A stretch of 50,739 nucleotides of DNA from Actinomadura sp. 7K507 (GTDB taxonomy: Bacteria; Actinomycetota; Actinomycetes; Streptosporangiales; Streptosporangiaceae): NCBI RefSeq assembly GCF_004348425.1, contig NZ_SMKK01000027.1, forward strand, positions 1-50,739, given 5' to 3'. The notes below the pieces were generated by a model. The model made no database searches and was not told the DNA's origin. It worked only from the letters and a program-made list of their open reading frames with translations. The translations under genes and the position numbers were made by a program. This document shows positions 27,115 through 35,125 of this stretch, piece by piece (within the stretch, counting starts at the first letter, position 1; each line of letters opens with the position of its first letter).

Positions 27115-28494
27115 TCACTTCTTGGGGACGTAGAGGCGGATGTCGTCGATCTTCGCCGAGCCCTCGTAGTAGTTGAGGTGCGGGTCGCCGATGATGAAGG
27201 AGTCGGGGTAGGCCGAGCCCGCGGGCCAGGTGTGCTCGGTGGTGTAGGTCCCGGCCGGGCCCTTGTGCGTGATCTGCTGGTCGAACCGGCCGTCGTACTC
27301 ACCGGGGGTCTGGTTGTAGTGCCAGAGCGGCCGGCCGTCCTCGACGAAGGCGTGGTGGTACCGGAGTGTGGCCTGCCCGATGTGGCGGAACGGGCCGCTC
27401 ATCTCGACGGTGTAGCCGGTGGCGCCGCGTTCGACCGCGAACCGGTAGGACGCCTGCGGCATCAGCTCCGGCTGGAGCTCGGCGCTGGTGAGCAGGTCCC
27501 GGTACTTGCCGTCGGGGCCGAACGTCCCGTCGCCCGAGTAGTTTCCGCAGGCGGTCTTGTAGTAGTACTCGGTGCCCACGTTGTTGTTGCGGGTGATCTT
27601 GTCGCCGCGCGGGAAGATCGCGTTGACCCCGTTGAACGTCCCCTCCGGCGCCCCGTAGATCTCGCCGGTCTTCGGATTGCAGACACCGTTGTTCTGGGAC
27701 CAGCGGGCGTTGCTGAAGTACCCGTCCATGATGACCTTGCGCCGGTAGTGGATGCCCGGGTTGCTGTGCGGCGCCGGGGTGGCGTAGTCGAGGATCGTCA
27801 TGTAGTAGAAGCCGTTCTCCTGGCGGACGTCGCCGTACTCGCAGCGCGTCTTGCCAGGCAGCGCGCCCTGGAATGTCCAGGGATAGCCGGTCTTGCACGG
27901 TTCCTGCGTGTAGCCGTTGTACTTGCCGTCGTATTCGAAACTGCCGTCGCGCTTGCCGCCGAAGTCGATCCCGCGCAGCGTCATCTCCACCCGGTAGCGC
28001 GGGGGCAGCGGCCTGGTGGGCCGGATCAGCACCCCGGCGTCCCAGCTCGGCTCGGACAGCTGCGCGACCTTCTCCCCGCCCGGCAGCCGCGCGGTCGACA
28101 GGCCCGGCTGGGAGTCGGGACGGCCGTCCTTGTCCTTGTCGACGGCGGCGATCTCAGCGGTCAGCCAGCCCCGCTTCCCGAACTCCACGCGCTTGCGGAA
28201 CACGTTCAGTGAGTTGAGCCCCTCCTCGAAGGCGGGCCCGCTGATGTTCTTCCACACCTCGCCGTCGTCGTCGAACTGGTCGACGTGCCACGGGCTGCCG
28301 GCTCCCTGCGGATCCAGACGCCATGGAGCGTCGTCCACGGTCAGCGGCCGGCTGAACCCCTCCTGCGCCACCAGGACCCAGCCCTCGCGCGGCACAGGCG
28401 ACGACTGCGCGACCGCGACGGCCTGCGCCGCTGGGGAGGCGCTCACCGCGGCCACCGCCGCGACCGCCACCGGAACCTTCCAACGTCCGTTCAC
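27115..28494 (-). CDS. secreted protein of unknown function, possible concanavalin-like fold
   Basis: A 459-residue exported protein. The N-terminus has RWK, a hydrophobic stretch and an Ala-rich cleavage region (ASPAAQAVA). The rest is rich in aromatic and Gly/Asp residues, with paired Cys likely in disulfides, and ends in GSAKIDDIRLYVPKK, the closing-strand pattern of laminin-G/GH16-like jelly rolls. I do not recognise a catalytic motif and cannot name the family. GGGAGGG lies before GTG 28494. Upstream are two operator-like palindromes of GntR/DasR type, and the neighbours act on polysaccharide, so a role in glycan binding or breakdown is plausible. Confidence 0.75.
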   Translation of the reverse strand: MNGRWKVPVAVAAVAAVSASPAAQAVAVAQSSPVPREGWVLVAQEGFSRPLTVDDAPWRLDPQGAGSPWHVDQFDDDGEVWKNISGPAFEEGLNSLNVFRKRVEFGKRGWLTAEIAAVDKDKDGRPDSQPGLSTARLPGGEKVAQLSEPSWDAGVLIRPTRPLPPRYRVEMTLRGIDFGGKRDGSFEYDGKYNGYTQEPCKTGYPWTFQGALPGKTRCEYGDVRQENGFYYMTILDYATPAPHSNPGIHYRRKVIMDGYFSNARWSQNNGVCNPKTGEIYGAPEGTFNGVNAIFPRGDKITRNNNVGTEYYYKTACGNYSGDGTFGPDGKYRDLLTSAELQPELMPQASYRFAVERGATGYTVEMSGPFRHIGQATLRYHHAFVEDGRPLWHYNQTPGEYDGRFDQQITHKGPAGTYTTEHTWPAGSAYPDSFIIGDPHLNYYEGSAKIDDIRLYVPKK

Positions 28495-28548
28495 GACGTT
28501 CCCTCCCGTTTCTGAACGGCATGGCGACGGATCGGCCGCCGATTCACC

Positions 28549-28589
28549 GAGCCACGCTCCGTAAATTGGTAAGGACCAATTAGTGGCTC
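28549..28589. promoter_or_regulatory. GntR/HutC-like operator within a larger inverted repeat
   Basis: AATTGGT-AAGG-ACCAATT (28564-28581) is a perfect 7-bp-arm palindrome with the TTGGT/ACCAA form of GntR/HutC operators, 70 bases before the secreted-protein start. Outside it, GAGCCAC (28549-28555) and GTGGCTC (28583-28589) are also complementary. Confidence 0.55.
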
Positions 28590-28786
28590 CCGTGGGGAGC
28601 GCCGGGCTTCCGTACCAGTAGACGACGCCTGCACCGCCCCCAGGCGGACGGGACGTGCCGCCGATTGGTATGTGCGCGAGCCCTCGTCGCGCCCTCCATC
28701 CGGAAGAACTTCGCGAGCGAATCGAACGCTGAACGCCTCTCGCCTGCCCGTTCTCATGGTGGGCAACAGTAATTGAGTCCTGATCA

Positions 28787-28802
28787 ACTGGTCAATACCA
28801 CT
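28787..28802. promoter_or_regulatory. DasR-like (dre) site
   Basis: ACTGGTCAATACCACT matches the Streptomyces dre consensus ACTGGTCTAGACCACT, as I recall it, at 14 of 16 bases. DasR is the GlcNAc-responsive GntR-family repressor. It lies 16 bases beyond the stop of the neighbouring gene and 293 bases upstream of the secreted-protein start. Confidence 0.5.
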
Positions 28803-28817
28803 TGCCCCCGCATCGGC

Positions 28818-29342
28818 TCAGTACTCGTAGACCTGGATGAGCGGCGGGTGGCCGTTCCATTTCGCGAACACGGCCGAGCCGTGGACGTCATCGGTCAGGT
28901 CGACGCGCAGCCATTTGGACTGCTTCCACACCTTGGCCTGGAAGCCGTCGTCGGGCGTGGCGGACACCAGCCGCGCCGCGTCGCCGGACAGGGCGAGCAC
29001 CACGCGTCCGGACTTGACCGTGTACGTGCGCACCTTCTCACCGGGCTTCCGCGACGCCTCGGGGGCCGCCGGCCGCTCGCCCTCGGGCGTGGGGGTGGGC
29101 GCGGCGTCGGCCCCGGAGCGGCCCGGGGACGCGGACGGCGACGCGGAGGGAGAGGCTTCAGCGGACGACCCGGCGGAGGGGCCGGCAGGCGGCCGGCCTT
29201 GCAGGACGGGGACCTCCGCCGCCACGTCGGGCGTTCCCAGGGCGGTCCCGCGGACCGCGCCGCCCACGCCGGTCCAGCTGATCGCGATGCCGGCGGCCGT
29301 GGTGGCGACCCACACCGCCGTGAAACCGATTCGAGCTCGCAT
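28818..29342 (-). CDS. membrane-anchored or secreted protein of unknown function, divergent to a sensor kinase
   Basis: A 174-residue protein. The N-terminus RARIGFTAVWVATTAAGIAISW is a signal anchor, followed by a low-complexity Pro/Ser/Ala linker (about 45-100) and a small C-terminal domain with VRTYTVKSGRVVLAL and a tail NGHPPLIQVYEY. Similar small proteins sit beside two-component systems in actinomycetes, as far as I recall, and may modulate the kinase. ATG 29342 is chosen for its AGGA spacing; ATG 29351 is an alternative. It is divergent from the kinase gene with 82 bases between. Confidence 0.7.
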   Translation of the reverse strand: MRARIGFTAVWVATTAAGIAISWTGVGGAVRGTALGTPDVAAEVPVLQGRPPAGPSAGSSAEASPSASPSASPGRSGADAAPTPTPEGERPAAPEASRKPGEKVRTYTVKSGRVVLALSGDAARLVSATPDDGFQAKVWKQSKWLRVDLTDDVHGSAVFAKWNGHPPLIQVYEY

Positions 29343-29424
29343 GGGCCTCATTCCTGTCATAGGGCATATCTTTCGCTTCTCACACGGTCAGTCCGTGGCC
29401 GGGCCAGACGGGAGGGTGTGCGGG

Positions 29425-30792
29425 ATGAGAACGGCACTGGCGCGCATCGCGACGGCGGTGACGGCGATGGTGGCGCTGTCGTTCGTCGTCCCGCTGGGGC
29501 TGCTGAACGGCCAGATGGCGCACGACCGGGCGCTGAACGCGGCCGAACGGCAGGCGGCCTCGCTGGTCCCGGTGCTGTCGGTGACCGCCGACCCTGCCGC
29601 GCTGAACGACGCGGTCGGCTCGGTTCCCGCCGGGACGGCGGGACGGCTCGCGCTCCACCTGCCCACCGGCGAGGTGCTCGGGTCCCCCCACGCCCCGCCC
29701 GGGGACCTGGACGCGGCACGGCGGCTGCGGCGCACCTCCACCGTCGGGGCGCCGGGCGGGAAGGTGCTGCTGCGCCCGGTGCTGCTGGAGGCCGCCGAAC
29801 CGGCGGTCATCGAGGTGTTCGTGCCGCAGGGCGAGCTGAGCCGGGGCGTCGCGAGGTCCTGGGCGATCCTCGCCCTGGTCGCGCTCGCGCTGGTGCTGGT
29901 GTCGGTGGCGATGGCCGACCGGCTGGCCAAGCGGATGGTGGGGGCCACCGACCGGCTCGTCCGCGCGGTCACCCACGTCGCCAAAGGCGACCTCGCGGCG
30001 CGCGTCGATCCGCAGGGACCGGCGGAGCTGCGCGCGGCGGGCGAGGCGTTCAACGACATGGCCGACCGGCTGGCCCGGCTGCTGGCGGCCGAACGGGAGG
30101 CCGGCGCCGACCTGTCGCACCGGCTGCGGACCCCGCTGACGGCCCTGCGGGTCGACCTCGACGGGCTCGCCGCCAACCCCGGCGACCCGGCCCGCCTGGC
30201 GCAGAGCCGCAGCGCGCTGGAACGGCTGGAGACGGCGGTGGACGACATCATCGCCACCGCGCGGCGGCCCGCCGGACCGTCCGGCGGGAAGGCGACCCGG
30301 CCGGCGGCGGGCTGCGACGCGGCCGAGGTGACCCGCCGGCGGCTGGAGTTCTGGTCGGCGCTCGCCGAGGACCAGGACCGCGGCTGGGATCTGGTGGGCG
30401 CCGGCGAGCCGGCGCCGGTCCCGGTCGCCGAGGCCGACCTGGCCGCCGCGCTGGACGCGCTGATGGGCAACATCTTCCGGCACACGCCGCACGGCACCGC
30501 CTTCCGTCTCACCGTCCATCGCGGCCGCAACTCCACCGGCCTGCTGTTCGGCGACGCCGGTCCCGGCATCGCCGACGTCGAGGCGGCGCTGCGGCGCGGC
30601 GCCAGCGGCGCCGGGTCCACGGGGCTGGGCCTGGACATCGCCCGGCGCCTGGCCGAGTCCACCGGCGGTTCGCTGCGCGCGGGCGACTCCCCGCTGGGCG
30701 GCGCCCAGATCGAGATGTGGCTGCGCACCGCTCCCAAGCCGGCCTCGCGGCGGACGGCCCGCCGCGGGGGACGCCGGGCCGGGCGCCGCTGA
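29425..30792 (+). CDS. sensor histidine kinase
   Basis: A 455-residue membrane kinase. A first hydrophobic helix lies at about residues 12-30, an extracytoplasmic sensor to about 145, a second helix near 150-170, then HAMP (VTHVAKGDLAARVDP). The phosphoacceptor is H232 in DLSHRLRTPL. The ATPase domain has the N box GNIFRHTPHG, G1 GDAGPGI and G2 GSTGLGLDIARRL. GGAGGG lies before ATG 29425. No response regulator adjoins; the OmpR-type one at 26341 is the nearest and may be its partner. Confidence 0.93.
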   Translation: MRTALARIATAVTAMVALSFVVPLGLLNGQMAHDRALNAAERQAASLVPVLSVTADPAALNDAVGSVPAGTAGRLALHLPTGEVLGSPHAPPGDLDAARRLRRTSTVGAPGGKVLLRPVLLEAAEPAVIEVFVPQGELSRGVARSWAILALVALALVLVSVAMADRLAKRMVGATDRLVRAVTHVAKGDLAARVDPQGPAELRAAGEAFNDMADRLARLLAAEREAGADLSHRLRTPLTALRVDLDGLAANPGDPARLAQSRSALERLETAVDDIIATARRPAGPSGGKATRPAAGCDAAEVTRRRLEFWSALAEDQDRGWDLVGAGEPAPVPVAEADLAAALDALMGNIFRHTPHGTAFRLTVHRGRNSTGLLFGDAGPGIADVEAALRRGASGAGSTGLGLDIARRLAESTGGSLRAGDSPLGGAQIEMWLRTAPKPASRRTARRGGRRAGRR

Positions 30793-30885
30793 CCGGTCGC
30801 CGGCCATCGGTCATCACGACACACTAATCTCGTCCGCCGCCCGGAGAGGTCCACCGGGACACCGCGTTCGCCCGCTTATCCGAGG

Positions 30886-30918
30886 CTTAAGGGAACGCTG
30901 AAAGGACGTTAAGAGGCC
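30886..30918 (+). promoter_or_regulatory. three tandem 11-bp repeats upstream of the MFS gene
   Basis: CTTAAGGGAAC, GCTGAAAGGAC and GTTAAGAGGCC are contiguous 11-base units. They share T at position 3, A at 5, G at 8 and C at 11. A weaker fourth unit, CTTATCCGAGG, precedes them (30875-30885). Eleven-base periodic direct repeats are the usual binding mode of OmpR/PhoB-type regulators. Confidence 0.55.
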
Positions 30919-30996
30919 CGGCCCGGCGTCGCCGCCCACCTGGAGGAACACCTCGGGTGGGCCATCCAGTAAGTACCCCTTGTACCGTTCCCTCCT

Positions 30997-32304
30997 GTGA
31001 CGAGCGATAAGGCCGTTCCGCTGGGGCGGCGGGTCTGGACGATGCTGATCGTGCTCGGTTTCGTCGGGCAGCTCGCCTGGACGGTCGAGAACATGTACCT
31101 CAACGTGTTCGTCCACGAGGAGATCAGCGGGAACCCCGACGTGATCGCGGCGATGGTCGCGGCGAGCGCGGCCGCGGCCACGGTGGCGACGCTGACGATC
31201 GGGGCGCTGTCGGACCGGCTGGGACGCCGCCGCGCCTTCATCGCCGGCGGATACGTCGTCTGGGGGCTGTGCACGGCGGCGTTCGGGCTGGTCAGCGTCG
31301 ATTCCATGGCGGCGGTCGCGCCCGTGGCCGACGCCGTCGCGGTCGCCGTGATCACCATCATCCTGCTCGACTGCGTGATGTCGTTCCTCGGCTCGGGCGC
31401 GAACGACGCGGCGTTCCAGGCGTGGACGACGGACGTGACGCGGACGCGGAACCGCGGGCGGGTCGAGGCGGTGCTGGCGATCATGCCGCTGATGTCGATG
31501 CTGGTGGTGTTCGGCGGCTTCGACTGGCTGACGCGGGACGGCCGGTGGTCGCTGTTCTTCCTCGTCATCGGGCTGATCATCGCGGCGGCCGGGGTCGTGG
31601 CGTGGTTGTTCGTCCAGGACCAGCCGGTGAAGCGGCAGAGCGAGGGATACCTGAACGCCCTCGTGCACGGCCTGCGTCCCAGCGCCATGCGGGCCAACCC
31701 CGGTCTGTACTTCGCGCTGTCCGCGTGGTGCGTGTGGGGCATCTCCACGCAGGTCTTCCTGCCGTACCTGATCATCTACCTGGAGCGGTACCTCGACATC
31801 GCCGGCTACGCGCTGGTGCTGGCGGTCGTGCTGACCGGCGCGTCCGCCGTCAGCGTCGCGTTCGGGCGGGTCATCGACCGGGTCGGGAAGGTACGGTTCC
31901 TCGCACCGGCGATCGCGGTGTACGGGGCAGGGCTGCTGCTGATGCCGCTCGCCCGCGACATGATCGCGGTGATGGGCGCCGGGCTGGTGCTGATGTCGGG
32001 GTTCATGCTCGTGCTGGCCCCCGTCGGCGCGCTCGTCCGGGACTACACGCCGCCCGGGCGGGCCGGGCACGTCCAGGGACTGCGGATGGTGTTCGCCATC
32101 CTCATCCCTATGATCATCGGACCGTATCTCGGTGCCGCGGTCATCAAGGGGGCCGACGAGCGCTACGAGGACCTGGGCGTCCTCAAGCACGTGCCGACCC
32201 CGGCGATCTTCCTGGCCGCGGCGGCGGTGCTGGTGCTGATCGTCCCGCCGGTGCTCGCGCTGCGGCGGGACGCGGCCAAGAAGGAGAGGGAGGCCGTCGC
32301 ATGA
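30997..32304 (+). CDS. MFS transporter (SLC45/sugar-type)
   Basis: A 435-residue transporter with about 12 helices. The loop-2/3 motif DRLGRRRAFI is the MFS A-like motif, and its second-half counterpart is DRVGKVRFL. ATG/GTG choice: GTG 30997 follows a TACCGT box (30983-30988) by 8 bases with no strong ribosome site, so a leaderless message is possible. It overlaps the glycoside hydrolase gene by ATGA, which suggests it imports a glycoside for that enzyme. The exact substrate is not determined. Confidence 0.9.
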   Translation: MTSDKAVPLGRRVWTMLIVLGFVGQLAWTVENMYLNVFVHEEISGNPDVIAAMVAASAAAATVATLTIGALSDRLGRRRAFIAGGYVVWGLCTAAFGLVSVDSMAAVAPVADAVAVAVITIILLDCVMSFLGSGANDAAFQAWTTDVTRTRNRGRVEAVLAIMPLMSMLVVFGGFDWLTRDGRWSLFFLVIGLIIAAAGVVAWLFVQDQPVKRQSEGYLNALVHGLRPSAMRANPGLYFALSAWCVWGISTQVFLPYLIIYLERYLDIAGYALVLAVVLTGASAVSVAFGRVIDRVGKVRFLAPAIAVYGAGLLLMPLARDMIAVMGAGLVLMSGFMLVLAPVGALVRDYTPPGRAGHVQGLRMVFAILIPMIIGPYLGAAVIKGADERYEDLGVLKHVPTPAIFLAAAAVLVLIVPPVLALRRDAAKKEREAVA

Positions 32305-34073
32305 CGCTGCTGACGCGGTGGGGCTCCGCGCTCGACCCGGACGCGGTGCTTCCCGAGTACCCGCGGCCACAACTCGTCCGCGCCGGCCACCTCAACCTGA
32401 ACGGACGCTGGGAGTACGCGTTCGCAGGCCAGGACGGGCGGGAGCCGGCGGAGTACGACGGCCAGATCATCGTGCCGTTCTCGCCCGAGTCGCCGCTGTC
32501 GGGCGTCGGGCGGCAGCTCCTCCCGGACGAGACGCTCTGGTACCGGCGCACCGTCGGCATCCCGGACGGGTTCCGTCCCGAAGGGCACCGCGTCCTGCTG
32601 CATTTCGGCGCGGTCGACCAGACCTGCCGGGTTCTCGTCAACGACAGCGAGGTGGGCCGCCACGAGGGCGGCTACCTGCCGTTCTGCTTCGACATCACCG
32701 ACGCCCTGCGGGACGGGTCCGGCGTGCTCGTCGTCGAGGTGCGCGACCCGTCCGACACCGGCGACCGCGGGTGGGGGAAGCAGAAGCTCAAGCGCGGCGG
32801 CATCTGGTACACCGCGCAGTCCGGCATCTGGCAGACGGTGTGGATCGAGTGCGTGCCGGAGATCCACGTCGAGCGGCTGACGCTCGTCCCACACCTGGAC
32901 GAGTCATCGGTCGAAGTGACGGTCCACGCCGATGCGGACCGGCAGGCCCGCATCGAGGTCCACGCGGGCGGCGAGGTCGTCGCCCGCGCCGGCGCGATCC
33001 CGAACGAGGCGGTCCGGATCCCGATACCGGACGTCCGCCCGTGGAGCCCCGAAGACCCCTTCCTCTACGACATCACGGTCCGGCTCGGCGACGACCGCGT
33101 CGACGGCTACGTCGGCATGCGGTCGTTCGGCGTCGGCCCCGACGAGCACGGCGTGCCGCGGCTGCTGCTCAACGGCCGCCCGTACTTCCACGCCGGGATC
33201 CTCGACCAGGGCTACTGGCCGGACGGCATGTACACCCCGCCGTCCGACGAGGCGATGGTGCACGACATCGCCACGATGAAGCGGCTCGGCTTCACCATGC
33301 TGCGCAAGCACATCAAGGTGGAGCCGCTGCGCTGGTACCACCACTGCGACCGCCTCGGCATCCTCGTTTGGCAGGACATGGTCAACGGCGGTGGCCCGTA
33401 CCGCCCGGAGGTCATCACCGCACCGGCCGTCTCGCCGCTGCGGCTGAGCGACGGCAGGCACGCCCGGTTCGGCCGCGACGACGCCGGCGGCCGCCAACGG
33501 TTCCGCGAGGAGACGCGGGAGACCGTCGAGCATCTCCGCAACGTCGTGAGCATCGCCGTCTGGGTGCCGTTCAACGAAGGCTGGGGCCAGTTCGACGCGG
33601 CCGAGATCGCCGCCGAGGTCAAGGCGCTCGACCCCACCCGGACCGTGGACCACGCGAGCGGCTGGCACGACCAGGGCGCGGGCGACCTGCGCAGCCTGCA
33701 CGTCTACTTCCGGCGTTTCCGCGTGCCCCGCCGGACCGACCCGCGCGTGCTCGTCCTGTCCGAATACGGCGGATACAACCTGCGGACGGACGGCCACGCC
33801 TTCAACGACAAGGACTTCGGCTACAAGCGCTACGACTCCCCCGAACGCCTCGGGGCCGCGTTCACCCGGCTGCACGCGCAGCAGATCGTCCCGGCGATCC
33901 CGCGAGGTCTCAGCGCGACCGTCTACACCCAGCTCTCCGACGTCGAGGACGAGCTGAACGGCCTGCTCACCTACGACCGCGAGGTGTGCAAGCTCCCCGT
34001 GGACCTGGTGCGCTCGGTCAACGCCCGGCTCCGCCTCACCAGCGCTGGCGGGCCTCCTCCGCCCACCCGGTGA
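32301..34073 (+). CDS. glycoside hydrolase family 2 (beta-galactosidase/glucuronidase type)
   Basis: A 590-residue intracellular enzyme without a signal peptide. The N-terminal sugar-binding domain has LNGRWEYAF and VGRHEGGYLPFCFDITD; the immunoglobulin-like domain follows, then the TIM barrel. The acid/base is E426 in VPFNEGWGQFD and the nucleophile E488 in VLSEYGGYN. It lacks the C-terminal domains of long LacZ enzymes and is closer to short GH2 proteins. The start overlaps the transporter stop (ATGA). The 3' end overlaps the convergent DUF2804 gene by 38 bases. The substrate is not decided. Confidence 0.92.
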   Translation: MTLLTRWGSALDPDAVLPEYPRPQLVRAGHLNLNGRWEYAFAGQDGREPAEYDGQIIVPFSPESPLSGVGRQLLPDETLWYRRTVGIPDGFRPEGHRVLLHFGAVDQTCRVLVNDSEVGRHEGGYLPFCFDITDALRDGSGVLVVEVRDPSDTGDRGWGKQKLKRGGIWYTAQSGIWQTVWIECVPEIHVERLTLVPHLDESSVEVTVHADADRQARIEVHAGGEVVARAGAIPNEAVRIPIPDVRPWSPEDPFLYDITVRLGDDRVDGYVGMRSFGVGPDEHGVPRLLLNGRPYFHAGILDQGYWPDGMYTPPSDEAMVHDIATMKRLGFTMLRKHIKVEPLRWYHHCDRLGILVWQDMVNGGGPYRPEVITAPAVSPLRLSDGRHARFGRDDAGGRQRFREETRETVEHLRNVVSIAVWVPFNEGWGQFDAAEIAAEVKALDPTRTVDHASGWHDQGAGDLRSLHVYFRRFRVPRRTDPRVLVLSEYGGYNLRTDGHAFNDKDFGYKRYDSPERLGAAFTRLHAQQIVPAIPRGLSATVYTQLSDVEDELNGLLTYDREVCKLPVDLVRSVNARLRLTSAGGPPPPTR

Positions 34074-35022
34074 GGCCGTCGACGTCGATCCACGTCCCGT
34101 CGTCGGCCTGCACGCGCCCGCTGAAGTGCCCGAAGCACTGGTGGGTGTCGGTGCCGACGATGCCCAGCTCGGTGCGCGCGACCTTCTCGTGGAACGGGCG
34201 GAACTCGACCTCGACCCGGCTGCCGCTGATCGTCCAGGGACGCATCCAGTCGGTACGGTCGTAGTTCCAGTCGAGCTCTTCGCCGATCTTGTGCAGGCGC
34301 CCGTCGACGAACACCGCGTTCTCCGTCATGCCGGTGCCGTCCGTCCACTTGCCGCCGAACTGCAGCGCCAGCCCCGGCCCGCTCGCCGCCGCCCAGTTCC
34401 ACGTCATCCGGTACGGCCATTTGCCGCGCCCGTGGTCAAGGACCGCGAACGCGCCCTCCCCGATCTCGTGCTCGCCGGACGGGAGCCGCAGCGACCCGGT
34501 CACCGGCCGCCCGACGTCCTTCAGCGTGTACTGGAACCGCCGGCGCCCCCACGGGATCACCACTCCCAGCGACTCGTGACCGTCCGGCAGCGAGATCTCG
34601 GCGTCGAGACCGAAGCCCACGCCGGGCGCGAGGGCCCGCAGCCGGGACCCGCCGGGACGCTGCCGCACGCCGACCGCCACTCCCCCGCCGCGCACTGACG
34701 CCTCCCCCGCACCGCTGCGGTCGGGGAAGACGGCGCCCCGCGCGAGCGGCACGACCGCGTCCTTGGCGACCTCCTCGCCGGTCTCGCGATCCAGCACCCA
34801 CACGCCGTGCACCCCGGCGTAGTCCAGCGACGAGGCCACGAGCCCGATGATGTGCCGGGGCGTGACGATGCCCCAGTACTCCCAGCGCTTGGCCCGCCCC
34901 CAGCCGCGCAGGTTGGCCCGGTGCAGCGGCCGCCGCGTCCAGCCCACCGCCTCCGGGTTCAGCCGCCCGTTCGGCAGGCACAGATCCACGGCCTCGGTGA
35001 TCTCACGCTCATGGGTCGGCAT
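34036..35022 (-). CDS. DUF2804 family protein
   Basis: A 328-residue protein of the DUF2804 family, recognised from LCLPNGRLNPEAVGWTRRPLHRANL and RWEYWGIVTP at the N-terminus, the central HDHGRGKWPYRMTWNWA-like box (LDHGRGKWPYRMTWNWA) and FGGKWTDGTG. It has no signal peptide or membrane helix and is mostly beta, resembling lipocalin-like AttH/hydroxyneurosporene synthase folds. The biochemical role is unknown. It sits next to the carotenoid oxygenase gene, but a functional link is only a guess. Confidence 0.85.
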   Translation of the reverse strand: MPTHEREITEAVDLCLPNGRLNPEAVGWTRRPLHRANLRGWGRAKRWEYWGIVTPRHIIGLVASSLDYAGVHGVWVLDRETGEEVAKDAVVPLARGAVFPDRSGAGEASVRGGGVAVGVRQRPGGSRLRALAPGVGFGLDAEISLPDGHESLGVVIPWGRRRFQYTLKDVGRPVTGSLRLPSGEHEIGEGAFAVLDHGRGKWPYRMTWNWAAASGPGLALQFGGKWTDGTGMTENAVFVDGRLHKIGEELDWNYDRTDWMRPWTISGSRVEVEFRPFHEKVARTELGIVGTDTHQCFGHFSGRVQADDGTWIDVDGLTGWAEEARQRW

Positions 35023-35125
35023 CCCCCGATGCTAACGACCCGCGGCAAAGTGGACGCCGTCGCCCGCGACTGGCGGCCGCCCTCTCGACGTGGCGTTCCG
35101 GCTTCTCCCCCGCGTGCCCTGAGGC

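Larger units (their letters stand above)
28495..28817. other. intergenic region with two GntR-like operators
   Basis: 323 bases between two minus-strand genes, more AT-rich than its surroundings. It holds the palindromes at 28549-28589 and 28787-28802. I see no further coding potential. Confidence 0.75.
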
